This document shows, piece after piece, positions 37,095 through 47,060 of a stretch of DNA of 64,000 nt. Position numbers and translations under genes: made by a program. The notes under the pieces were generated by a model, which was given only the letters and a program-made list of their open reading frames with translations, was not told where the DNA came from and did not search any database. Each line of letters begins with the position of its first letter. Within the stretch, counting starts at the first letter, position 1. The DNA is from Phorcus lineatus (lineage: Eukaryota > Mollusca > Gastropoda > Trochida > Trochidae), in contig OV121086.1 in the NCBI GenBank assembly GCA_921293015.1, forward strand, positions 36,703,194 to 36,767,193. Direction: 5' to 3'.

Positions 37095-37967
37095 TTATCA
37101 TACAATGTCATTCTGCATTCATTTTGCCAAAAAAGGTCAGCCGTCATTGCTGAAGCTGTAATAGTTATCGTCAAATGTGCGCATTGATATATGCAAATGA
37201 ACAGCGTAATGATATCCACGGTAAATTGACGTTAAATTAATCCTCCATTCTTTGCCTTTGAGGCAACAAAGCTGTTGTGATGGCATGATCTAAATGTTCC
37301 AGTTGGTCTTAGAATTTGTTTCTAAATAAAAAAGATTTGCGTTTCGATAGTACGTGTAGATTTGAACCTTAAAGCTTTCGCCTTTGCGTTCACACGTACA
37401 CAGGCGGTGAGCGTATCTCACTTACAACGAGAGTTCCTTCCCTTTTCCAAATGCAAATGGCAGCTTGTGTAAATGCAGCGTTACGGATACAATAATTAAT
37501 ACTTACTTACTATACTTACTTATTTCCCGAAACCCAATAAATGATGAAAACATGCATGATGCATCGAAGCTAAATATGAGGTCATTGAAATTGTGACTCA
37601 ATCTGCCTTCGGTTCCCGTGAGTAAAAGATAACTCAGTTCATTCATTGAAATAGCTCGGCCTATATATTTCGTTAGATTTCAACCAGCGATGTAATTAAG
37701 TTATTTTGCACTGCTTGATCATGAACTTCTGCACAAAATCCGTTTGTCATTTCTTCAACTTAATTTTGATGCATTAGATGATGAATAATTTGCTGAAGCC
37801 ATCCGTTTGTGCAGGCATTCCAAAGCGTGTGACGTCATAGTAATTTTCAGAAAAAGTACCGGCAGTTGACCTCTGTAATTTGCATCGGTATCCGCATATG
37901 ACCCCAACGGATATCGAAAATATCCGTTGACTTTATTATGCCGAGAACACTATCCATTGTATGATAA
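37095..37967 (+). mobile_element. Nested non-autonomous DNA element
   Basis: Perfect 13-base inverted ends, TTATCATACAATG and CATTGTATGATAA, enclose about 870 bases without a coding frame. It lies in the interrupted MITE, right after the 150-base foldback. Confidence 0.5.
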
Positions 37968-38560
37968 ACATGGATACTAGTTATGTAACCTAACAAACAC
38001 TATCAAACTATCAACTCCTAACTGCTCTCCTGGCTGTTTTAGATAAGTCTCCGAAATTACGTTTGACTATTTGACGCGACGTCATTATTGCGACGTTCTA
38101 CCTTCATATTGTCACTGTAAAAAACCAAAAAGCTTTAAAATGTGTCTTTTTGGTAACAGTCGATACTCCGCGATCAAATGACACCATTGATTAAGTTTGG
38201 CATATATGACTCCAACAACTCACGGAGTGGCGCTTTAACTAACTGTTGATCTAAATTCGTTTAAATTGTTCTAAGCTATAAGCCATATATAGATTAAACA
38301 TAACTCTTTATCTCGGCGTGACCGACTATCTCAATTCTGGTGACCTACAAGATGTAAGTTAAATAAATACTTATTATGATACCTTAAAACGTGTATATAT
38401 GTTCAGGCGACAGAGTAAATTTGAAGACCGGATTTACTTTATGCAACTTTACATTGAATTCGTGTGAAATACGATATTGGAAATATTAATTTTTTTATCA
38501 AAAGCATCAGCAGTTACGATTATTGAATCAACAATGTTTATACTGTATATGAACATAAAT

Positions 38561-38892
38561 ACCGTATTTCCTCAAATAAGCGCCGGGTCTCTTATAAGCG
38601 CCGGGTCTCTAATAACCAAATGGAAAAAAAATCATATTAAAAGGGTTTCCTCGTCCAATCATGAATTTGTATATGGCTGCTTTATACTTAAAATTGAATC
38701 AAATATCGATTGAAGAAATAAGCGCCGGGTCTCCAATGAGCGCCGGGCCTCTAATAAGCATGATAAGATTGTTGCATATCGATTCACACAGGCTGAGGTT
38801 CGCTTATGTATCTTATATTAATGAAAAATCAGTATGTCATCTCATCCCCCGGCGTCTATTCGATATCCGACCTCTCTTTGAGGAAATACGAT
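38561..38892 (+). mobile_element. Short inverted-repeat element with AAGCGCCGGGTCTC motif
   Basis: The ends ACCGTATTTCCTCAAA and TTTGAGGAAATACGAT are inverted. Inside, AAGCGCCGGGTCTC (or a one-base variant) occurs four times. It is non-coding, and the ORFs across it are chance. Confidence 0.65.
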
Positions 38893-39067
38893 ATCACGTA
38901 TTTTTCTTCTGTGCATTCAGTATTTTATTGATACTCACCGATGATCAAAATTTAGGAATGGTAATTAAACAAATGATACTTTTAACATTTTTTGGTTCAT
39001 TTATTGATACGTAAGACCTGTTCTTAATTAGATTCATCTTTAATTTTCCCCGTATAATTTATTTCAG

Positions 39068-39300
39068 AATGCGGATCAAACAGTTTATCCATCCAGGTTG
39101 GAAAGATGCTTCACACCTCATTCAAAGAAGTGGTTGCATCTGATTCCCTACCTGACTGTGTCAACCGATGCAACTACAACCTGGACTGTTACGACATCAA
39201 CTACAGCGGCCTGACACATAGCTGCGAGATGATCCTGGCCATATCGGACACTGATGTTATGCTTGATGACCAAGATTGGAGATATGTCTCCCTTGCATAA
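39068..39300 (+). CDS. F5/8C-PAN protein, exon 4 (PAN/Apple domain and stop)
   Basis: The exon follows TTATTTCAG, accepts the phase 1 base of exon 3 to give Glu-Cys, and runs to TAA at 39300. It encodes a PAN/Apple-like module: SLPDCVNRCNYNLDCYDINY, then a HSCEM motif before the end. The DC-xx-C-xxx-xx-C spacing and the later Cys match the Apple fold used for protein or sugar binding in secreted and receptor proteins. There is no transmembrane segment, so the product of about 250 residues is probably a small secreted lectin-like protein. Confidence 0.75.
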
Positions 39301-39713
39301 TGGATCAACTGGAAAATCGTCAAACTAACGTCTTGTATCGCCTACAGGAACCCATTAGCAGTGCCAAGCCAACAAACGAGTTTATCAAAGATTGGCTTGT
39401 TTGTTGGACGAAGGATGCATTGTTTTCATTCTATTTGACGAATATATATAAAACATTACTTCGCTGGCTTTTGTTATCCGATACAAAAAAATTGAAGCAT
39501 TGGCTTTTCCTCTTCGTTGCGTTCAAACGTATATCTCTGAAAATAGCAGTGCCAGGCGTCATATCAGATCATAAGAACGACAAGGCGTTTATGAGGTCAT
39601 GTCATTTGAGATCATTGTATCAACTTGTAACAGCGTGAAAAATCTTATAGTTGTGGAATCAGACAAGCAAATCTTCTGCTGAATACAATTTTCAATGAAA
39701 CCTTTTTTTATCT

Positions 39714-39972
39714 GATCCAACTGTGATTGAGTCTTTGGGCAGTTTTCGTTTCTTCGACTTGCTGGAGTTTCTAAAGGAGAAAAGAAGCGGTATATATTGA
39801 TGAGGACGTTCTTGTCATCCTTCTAGGCAGGGACGTGAAGGATGTAAGTCCAGATTATCAACCAGGACAACAATTACGTCCGAGAAAGGAGCCATCTGAT
39901 TATATAACTCGTAAAATTCTCGAAGTGGTACACATCAAGAAGACATGTACAGGTCTCGCTCTATCTCAATAA
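39714..39972 (+). pseudogene. Coding-like fragment downstream of the lectin gene
   Basis: From 39714 a frame reads DPTVIESLGSFRFFDLLEFL up to KEKRSG. A one-base shift near 39784 leads to a second frame, YIDEDVLVILLGRDVKDVSP, ending at a stop at 39972. Together they look like one protein end broken by a frameshift. The same segment recurs in worse condition at 13095-13340, at the equivalent position of the duplicated locus. The family is not recognised. It may be an exon of an alternative isoform or an older neighbour gene. Confidence 0.4.
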
Positions 39973-40639
39973 GAGGCTTTTCAATTCGCAGTGTCTATAT
40001 ACTCTTGATAAAGAAGAAATGTTTTATTCAGTGTTGTTTTTTAAATTTTTATGTTTAATATAATTGTATGCTTAACCAACATCATGTTTAGATGTTATTT
40101 TTCTTCCTAATGTATACCATAAACATCAGATTCAGTCATGGTATAATCTTGCACCTTGTTTCAAGTCGCTGCCTTGGTGCTCCAGTAAGTGTTCATCGCA
40201 TAACAGACATCCAATTCATTTACTCAAAATCGAATACAACCTCTGTACACCATATTTTTTAATTATAAAAGCAACACATCTCCGAGCCTGTTAATTGTAT
40301 TGACATCTCGTTAATTATTTAATTTTCTTCTTCAGTTTAACTTTCTCCATAGACCATTTAACTGTTTGACGAAATATTGCCTACACATAATAAAAAACAT
40401 ATATATTTATCCGTTTTGTTACCACTCAAATACAAGTTCCAGTGATCACTATCCATTCCACATCAAGTTTGCATCATGAATAAAAGAAAACAGTGTCCGT
40501 CACGCGTACAGGCTGTAAGCATCGTTGGATTGCTTTGCCTTGACTTTATATAGCTAAAACAGTTTAACGGCTTCCTGGTCCGCCATTGTGGATTTATTTA
40601 TTGGGTTAAGTATAAATTTTGTTACAAATGATGTCATTT
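39973..40639. other. Unassigned
   Basis: No exon or repeat family was recognised. Confidence 0.4.
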
Positions 40640-40925
40640 TGATAGTTTTACATTTTAGGTTATTTCGAAATGACATTTTAAAAACTTTAACATGCATATC
40701 CCACTCAAATTGGCTATTATAAGGCATATGAGAACATATGCACTCACTTTAGCTGTGTACTGTTGCAGTAATATATTATTATTCTTTACAGTCGACCTGC
40801 AATCAATAATGAAGAAGTCGGCTTTGAGCACATGCACGGGAGACATCGATACAGATCATATACAATATATAACAAGGCAATTCACAAAGCCATATCAAGC
40901 TCCGATATATATGATATTATAAACA
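40640..40925 (-). mobile_element. MITE family B, partial copy
   Basis: In reverse orientation it aligns with 30390-30570: GGCATATGAGAACATATGCA, then CTCACTTTAGCT and a GTCGACCTGCAATCAATAAT segment. The ends are lost. Confidence 0.45.
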
Positions 40926-42564
40926 TACACATAAAGTGACATCGGTAAGTATCACTCCTAACGTGTTCGTAAATGACCTAACCTCCATTCAACAATTGAA
41001 TTACGTATATGTCACCTTTTTGATTATAGCTACGTTACTTCAATTAGTGAAAGGCGAGTTTTATGGCGTCATCGCAAGACGGAAGTGTCCAGATCAAGGT
41101 AAAAAGCTTCGTTCAATATGCAACCTCCCTTCACATTTGCCCATTTTCAAAAAACGACAAATGCACATGCTCAACTTTGATATGTGTCGTTGTTTTTTAA
41201 AACGGGCAAATATCGATGTCACTTTATGAGTATGTTTATAACAGTACATATATTGGACCTTGATATGGCTGTGTGAGTTGCCTTGTTATATATTGTATAT
41301 GACCTGTATGTATGAACTGTGCTCAAAAGGAATTGAATATGGACTTTTAAAAACTAGTAATCTGTGCAGCTTTTGAATTACCATAATCTCTTAAATGACA
41401 TCAAAGGATTTTGTTTATAAGGGCAATCCAGAAACTTGCCCAATTTCATAAACACAGTATAAGCATTTCTGTTGTTTAACCATTGCGGTCTGCCGTTTTT
41501 GTTTTTCCGGCTGTATGCAAATTTTAATATATCCGGTATCGCTGTACATACGTATTTACTGAAGAGCTCGATTAAATACTTCCGTTTTCTATAAATCGAC
41601 TGCATAATCTGACTGCGTAAATATTTGCCAAATAACTGGTAGATTCCCTGAGTGCGGGTCGTTAGAAATATCAAGATATATTCATTATATGTGCATTAGA
41701 TGTAAATTAAGTAGTGTGCGCTAGTGTATTTGCCAAACACAATAAATAAGACCGATCGATTGAGGCATTGAAAGAATCTGAGGCTCGTAGCACCAGTGAA
41801 TGTATTCATTTCTCAAGGTTTTTCGGTTTGAATGAATGCGCGCTATTTTTGGGATATTGTCAGACAATAATAAACAACCTAAGAAAAACATACTAGCGTG
41901 TTATCAATTTCATCTTTGTCATATCTAAATTAAAAAGTGGTCGACGTCATTGCTGAAAACATATAAAAACAGTGTTTACTCAAAGTGCACAAGTCATTAT
42001 ATATCAACTATGTTGACATATGTGGATAGAAAACCCTCGGTGGAACGAGTTCGTACCCCGTGAATTTAAGTTCGTGAAGTTTTTATGCTCTGGACATTAT
42101 GAACTTACAATATTACCCTCACAGCACTGCCAGGTAAATATCTATGGACCGCCCAATTTATCATCCAAATTGCAAGATACGTTCAATCTTTGAACTAAAT
42201 TGACATAAGAACATCGAACTGTTATATCGAAGCTCACCAAGGTCACTACAGGTTACACTTTACATGTGTCAGACATGAGGCCTTCTAACATCTGATTTTG
42301 AAATCCTTATGTCTCCTTTGGGATATTCATCTTCCTTGTAAATTAGCCCAATACCCTTGTAAATTACCCCAATATCCCTTCCATCCAATAAATACTTGGC
42401 CTTTAGTAAGTAGCCTTTTGAAACTCTTTAAAGTAGAACATATACTAAAAGGGGTTTTAGGGGTTTCGATTTGACTGAATTGGTTGCTTCCTGCAGCGAT
42501 TTCGAACCCGTTTTTTATATTTAGGTTCTACTCATTTGATAATGGCATTGTTTCAAAGTTTCTT
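40926..42564. other. Unassigned; one weak exon candidate
   Basis: An ATG at about 41061 followed by MASSQDGSVQIK and GTAAAA could be a first exon, but its start context is poor (T at -3). A minus-strand frame at 41378-41674 is open for 98 codons with no recognised domain. Neither is called. Confidence 0.3.
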
Positions 42565-42801
42565 TTATCTTTTTGTTAGCCCTGAAAAGGGCTGTAAGAA
42601 TGTTGTGCTCTGAAATAGAGTTGCGTCCGGTTCCTCTACCTCGGCCTGTTTCTGTACGTCTGTGCGGTCTCCTTCGTTCCATCCTCGATCCGTCACCTCG
42701 TTCCCAGTAACAAGACTGCCAAAGCTAAAAGGTTTTAAAAAGGTAAAGAGGATATTATCTTGGATGACAAGAAAGTTTGCTTTTGATTTTTGAATATCCA
42801 T
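42565..42801 (-). CDS. Small ORF downstream of cassette gene A
   Basis: 78 codons starting 24 bases after the stop of the 42825-43646 gene, on the same strand. The ATG context is good (CAGGATGG, A at -3). The peptide is acidic in its second half (EGDRTDVQKQAEVEEPDA). CTTCTCTACCACAG just before it looks like a splice acceptor, so it may be a second cistron, a spliced exon or chance. It shows no similarity to the small ORF after cassette gene B. Confidence 0.3.
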   Translation of the reverse strand: MDIQKSKANFLVIQDNILFTFLKPFSFGSLVTGNEVTDRGWNEGDRTDVQKQAEVEEPDATLFQSTTFLQPFSGLTKR

Positions 42802-42824
42802 CCTGTGGTAGAGAAGATCGTGAG

Positions 42825-43646
42825 TTATTCAAGAGCTGCAACTGCCTGTACTAGATCGGTGTCCAGGTCCTTGGTGAAGGTGATGTAGCTGGCTCCCATG
42901 AATTTCAAGAAGTTTTTGGAGAACTTGAAGTAGATATCCCCGAAGCCCAGTTCTTCACGATTGATAAACCTTAGGATTTGGCCTTTTGGTACTTTGTGGT
43001 GAACGTCATAGCCTGTTTTAAGATTCTCTAGCTGTATTACATAGGGGCCTTTGGGGATTTGATCTTGAGGGAGTATGGTGGCTCTCCAAGTGCGATCTGG
43101 GGTGTAGTTCGAGATGGGATGGTTTAGTACCATACTTGATGCCGCCCCTAAGACAAGCAGGTCGTAGGTTTCGTTGTTGGTGGAAGAATTGTTAGCAGTG
43201 GTAGTGTGTTCCACGGCTTGTTGTTCAGGGGAGTCTTCGAGTTTCCTCTTGTTTTTCTGCTTCCTCGGAGCCGGGGGAGGAGATGGAATCGCTTCAGGGG
43301 CCAAGGTCGTCTCTGTCGGTAGTGTGGGAACCGGGATCGCTGGTGAAAGTGCCGTGGCTGGCGTCGAGGTCGCCGCTGGAGGTACATCAAGTGGTGTTTC
43401 TGGAGCTTTGGATGGTGTGACGACTGTGCAAGGAGATAGTACAAGGGAGTCCTGGGAGGGTTGAGCCATCCGTTTCGTCCCCTGTTCCTGTTCCCTGGTG
43501 GTGTCAAATACTATGGTAAACGTTTTTCTGCCTTCTTCCAACTGGTTGGTGATAAAGTATTCTTTCACCAGGTACTTGAGACAGTTGTCCAGGTCCAAGA
43601 GAAGATCCTCAGGTAGTTGGTCGATAAGAGTGCTAGTCTGCTTCAT
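42825..43646 (-). CDS. Cassette gene A: intronless 273-residue protein of unknown family
   Basis: An uninterrupted frame of 273 codons. The ATG at 43646 has A at -3. Layout: residues 10-52 form a conserved N-terminal region (LPEDLLLDLDNCLKYLV, TFTIVFDTTR), 65-128 are Pro/Ala/Thr-rich and probably disordered, a basic cluster RKQKNKRK at 128-135 could be a nuclear localisation signal, and 184-273 form a conserved C-terminal region (DRTWRAT, YVIQLEN, FKFSKNFLKFMGASYITF). The two ends align with the gene at 49807-50733, and so do about 220 bases upstream. Base composition looks clearly richer in G+C than the flanks. There is no signal peptide, membrane segment or recognisable enzyme motif. It could be a recently evolved cellular gene, a transposon-borne gene or an endogenised viral gene. 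The sequence does not decide. Confidence 0.65.
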   Translation of the reverse strand: MKQTSTLIDQLPEDLLLDLDNCLKYLVKEYFITNQLEEGRKTFTIVFDTTREQEQGTKRMAQPSQDSLVLSPCTVVTPSKAPETPLDVPPAATSTPATALSPAIPVPTLPTETTLAPEAIPSPPPAPRKQKNKRKLEDSPEQQAVEHTTTANNSSTNNETYDLLVLGAASSMVLNHPISNYTPDRTWRATILPQDQIPKGPYVIQLENLKTGYDVHHKVPKGQILRFINREELGFGDIYFKFSKNFLKFMGASYITFTKDLDTDLVQAVAALE

Positions 43647-43900
43647 CTTCGATGGGGAATGGTCTGTCTACACCGTTTCGTAGATCCTTTCTGCTCAACT
43701 GCAGTCAGTGAGATGAAGGTTGCATCTGGAGTCCGTGTTTAAATGGGGACAAACCTGCCAGTTCGCGTAACAATTTACTCTCAGCTTGCGATGACGTAAC
43801 CAGTAAGTCTGATAATTAACTGGCTTTGAGAACAAGTGTCTGTCACGGATAGGTGTGTCTTGTGTTGACTGTGCTGATAATTAGCTGACAATGCAGCGTG
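43647..43900 (-). promoter_or_regulatory. Upstream region of cassette gene A, shared with gene B
   Basis: Two blocks match the region before gene B in order and spacing. The near block (minus strand) has TTACGTCATCGCAAGCTGAG, which carries a CRE-like TGACGTAA. The far block has GTCAGCTAATTATCAGCACA. No TATA box is obvious. Confidence 0.5.
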
Positions 43901-44248
43901 TTAATACTGAAACTCTTCCTGATTGGGAAGTAATCACACCCTTTCATTGTCAATTTCCTATACATGCCCACTTACACTATTGTCCAGCCTTATCTAGAAC
44001 AACTTGTGACGAAAGTATATATCAACTTCACTTAGTTGTTATTTAAGTCTTATTAACAATGGACTTTATCTCCATAACGATCACTTGATGTAGCACATGG
44101 TTGCAAGCATGATATATATATATATTTAGAACTATGGGAAAATATCATTCATGACACCGATCAAATGAATATTGTCGAGTCCATTCAAAAGTCAAAGAAT
44201 TTAGCGTTTATATGAGTTACTGTATAACATGCTAGCGGCGTTCTACGT

Positions 44249-44335
44249 TTTGCCGCGCGGATCGGCATATCATTTGCGCGGAAAAAAGACGACGTTTGCG
44301 CGGAAGATTTTACTTCATTTGCGCGGATGCACTCA
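44249..44335 (+). promoter_or_regulatory. Cluster of TTTGCGCGGA motifs
   Basis: The motif TTTGCGCGGA or a close variant occurs three times, with a related TTTTGCCGCGCGGA before them, in about 80 bases of otherwise AT-rich sequence. It resembles the E2F core TTTSGCGC, but a decayed minisatellite is equally possible. Confidence 0.35.
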
Positions 44336-44378
44336 TGCGTAGTCACGTGCACTCACGCGTAGTTTTGTGATGGTTTGC

Positions 44379-44633
44379 TTAATTAATCCCCTGGATAACT
44401 ATATTAATATTACCCACGATAAGTAGTTGCTGAAAAGTCACAGTCATTAGAGAACAAATAAAAGGAAATCGCATTTCTTTTATTGGAGTGATTCTCTGAC
44501 CCATTTCGTTCAGGTATTCCATTTTGGTAAATTTTCCATCAACATATTTCTTGTACATTTTCATGGCAAAGTGTTCTCTCTCTTTACTTTGCGTGTCATT
44601 TGTGGGAGGTGAATTTTGTCGGTTTCCGAAAGT
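44379..44633 (-). CDS. Candidate exon of unknown function between the cassettes
   Basis: 84 codons without a stop, opening right after TAA at 44634. It is strongly protein-like in the middle: SKEREHFAMKMYKKYVDGK and MEYLNEMGQRITPIKEM, basic and amphipathic. A possible donor GTAATA follows near the end. No family is recognised and no acceptor is clear, so it may be an exon or a transposon relic. Confidence 0.3.
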   Translation of the reverse strand, partial: TFGNRQNSPPTNDTQSKEREHFAMKMYKKYVDGKFTKMEYLNEMGQRITPIKEMRFPFICSLMTVTFQQLLIVGNINIVIQGIN

Positions 44634-45341
44634 TTAAAATCCATTTTGATATATAACTTTTAAAACAAACATAAATAAGTAACAACGGTGACCTTATTAA
44701 ACATCAAATCTGACCACCCAGTAAACTGTGACCCGATGCTACTGACAATGTTTAGGAGGCTTATCGATCATACAAAAGTCAAGCCATAAGCAAGCCAACC
44801 GGGCTTGACTAATTAGCTTATCAAATCATCCAATGGCAGTCCAATGACCCGCGCAAATGAAACACAATGATCTTTCCAAAAATACGTAAACGCAGTGCGC
44901 CCCATGCTAGATAGTATAAGCTGAAGTGAAACAATTATAATTGATGCATTACATTTAAGTAGTGATATTTACAAAACCAAACTTTTTTGCTGATGTATGT
45001 TACATATACTTGAAGAATGGAACGATATCAAATTAATCATGAGTTTGCATAAAAAATGTTATTAGCATCCATTGTTTTATTGCAAGAAGATGATGCGATA
45101 CACTTCGGTCAGATAACCTGAATTTTATTCTCTATCGACTTGCATCTTCAATGTTTTATTCTTTCATTATTTGCTATCTTGTCCAAACGATACTTTATGA
45201 ATATTGTATAATAATATGAATAATAATAACAATAATTAAAATAATAATGATAATAATAAAACTAAGAAATGTTTTTATTCTGAAAATATTAATTTTGTTA
45301 CTACCTTTTTTTTCAAATATCATATCTATTATCAAACACAA

Positions 45342-45811
45342 GTTAAATTTTCATTCTCATGAATGTTGTTTGAGGCTTAAATACAGCCTAAATATCATAA
45401 GACCTTAGTTAACTTCAAATCGCCCATCAAAAGTTGAATCTTTATCTCTTAAATGCCAAATATATGACAAATTCCTATTGTTGGTTGTATATCAAAAACG
45501 ACTATATAACTGTTAAGAAGTCAAAATTCAGTATTCTATTTACATATATATTAGATTAATGACCTACTTAGCAAGACCAGCCTATATTTATCGTTGTGTC
45601 TGCTACAGATAAGCTTACAAAATTACGTCTGACCAATTTGCGCGCACCATTGTCCGGTTTTCGATCATAAATCTTGACCCTTTTTTCCTGTTTATTGTCA
45701 CTATGGTCACTGAGATGTTATCTTTCAGAAAATCACTATTTGAAGGTGAAATAACACCATTGTGGAAGTTTGACATATTTGACCCCAACAACATACTCTG
45801 TGCCCTTTTAA
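45342..45811 (+). mobile_element. MITE family A copy between the cassettes
   Basis: It aligns along its length with the reference copy at 33647 and ends CATACTCTGTGCCCTTTTAA. The left end is degraded. Confidence 0.7.
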
Positions 45812-46159
45812 CGAATATTTTTGTCACCAGTTTTCGTGGTAAAATATACACTAGCACAATAAGAATTTCTATTGTTGTTCTGATTTCCTAACACAAAATA
45901 ACAGTTTGAATTTACAATTCAGTTTATTGTAAATTATTTTCATACTTATGTTTAATAATTGTACATTGTAAACTTTTTCTCACTTGAGTTGTAACGATAG
46001 GGTGATAAAGCTTCATATTCCGATACATTAAATTGATATGAAGATGTGTATCACGATACATGACTGTCATGAATATTTACAATTAATTATAATACCGTTT
46101 ACACGTACGCCCTGGCCGTTCTGAAATTGTTAACTGTGATATGAACTATTTGTCTTTTT

Positions 46160-47060
46160 TAATTGGATCAGGCAAGTGCATTATTGGGTGTTAAGAGATC
46201 AACTTGTACTGCTATGATTTATGCTGAACTTGGGCGCTTTCCTTTAAAATGTAAAAGAATGTTTAATTTAGTAAAATTTTGGGTAAAATTGTTAGGAACT
46301 AATAATTGTATCCTAAGGGGCTATTATAATTATTTATACAATGAAGTTGAAACTCATTCTGTAAAAAATTGGGCTCATGAGGTTAAAAGTATCTTGTTTT
46401 CTATTGGTTATGCAGAAATATGGTATAAACAAGAATTACAACCTAATTTCTTGCCTGTAATAAAACAAAGAATTAATGACCAAGCTTTTCAATGTATTTT
46501 AAGCCAGATTTCTACCTCAAGAAAATGTATGATTTATAAGTATATCATTGAAGGTTGTACTCTGCAGTATTATTTAAGAAAACCTATTCCATTGATGTAT
46601 AGAAAGTATCTATCCAAATTCCGCCTGTCAGCTCATAACTCATCAATTGAATGTGGAAGATACAAAAATATAATTGCAAGTGAAAGAAAATGTATCCATT
46701 GTACATCTAATATTGAAGATGAGTATCATTTCATTTTAGTTTGCCCTTTATATCTAAATGTTCGACAACTTTATATTAAGCCTTATTACTGGAAAAATCC
46801 AAGTGTTTTCAAACTTACACAGTTACTTAGCATAAACAATGTTAAACAACTTTGCAATCTTGGCAAATTTTTGTTTAATGCATGCAACAAAAGAAATATG
46901 CATTTGAAATAAATATATGAATGTACATTCTCCATAAAAGATAAACTCTGAATTACCCGTCCACCTGTACCATGTTATTCAATATCTTCATGTAACCACC
47001 GATAAGTTGTTCAACTTCAGGTTAATAAAGTATTGAATTGAATTGAATTGAATTGAATTG
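46160..47060 (+). mobile_element. 5'-truncated LINE with intact ORF2 C-terminus and AATTG tail
   Basis: The frame from 46163 is open for 249 codons. It begins LLGVKRSTCTAMIYAELGRF (the region after the reverse transcriptase core) and contains the terminal Cys/His cluster CIHCTSNIEDEYHFILVCPL. It is followed by a 3' UTR and AATTG repeats at 47033-47060. The undamaged frame indicates a recent insertion. The 5' end is truncated just before 46160, so neither the RT catalytic motif nor the endonuclease is present. It is of the same broad type as 11640-12215 but not closely identical. Confidence 0.8.

Larger units (their letters stand above)
36747..38238 (+). mobile_element. MITE family A copy split by a 1-kb insertion
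   Basis: The left half (TTAAAGAGCCACTCCGTGA...) ends near 36943. The right half resumes with ACATGGATACTAG near 37968 and ends GGAGTGGCGCTTTAA. The intact relative at 52834-53327 shows the two halves contiguous. Its terminal repeat reads GCCACTCCGTGA instead of GACACAGAGTATG, so it represents a subfamily. Confidence 0.75.

Noticed and set aside
38477-39014. Two overlapping plus-strand ORFs
   Set aside because: They cross a non-coding inverted-repeat element and its internal repeats.
41061-41097. First exon MASSQDGSVQIK
   Set aside because: Weak start context and no downstream exon. It is too short to support.
43148-43507. 119-codon frame overlapping cassette gene A
   Set aside because: It is the Pro/Ala-rich linker read in another frame, gives a Pro/Arg-rich peptide and has no counterpart in gene B.
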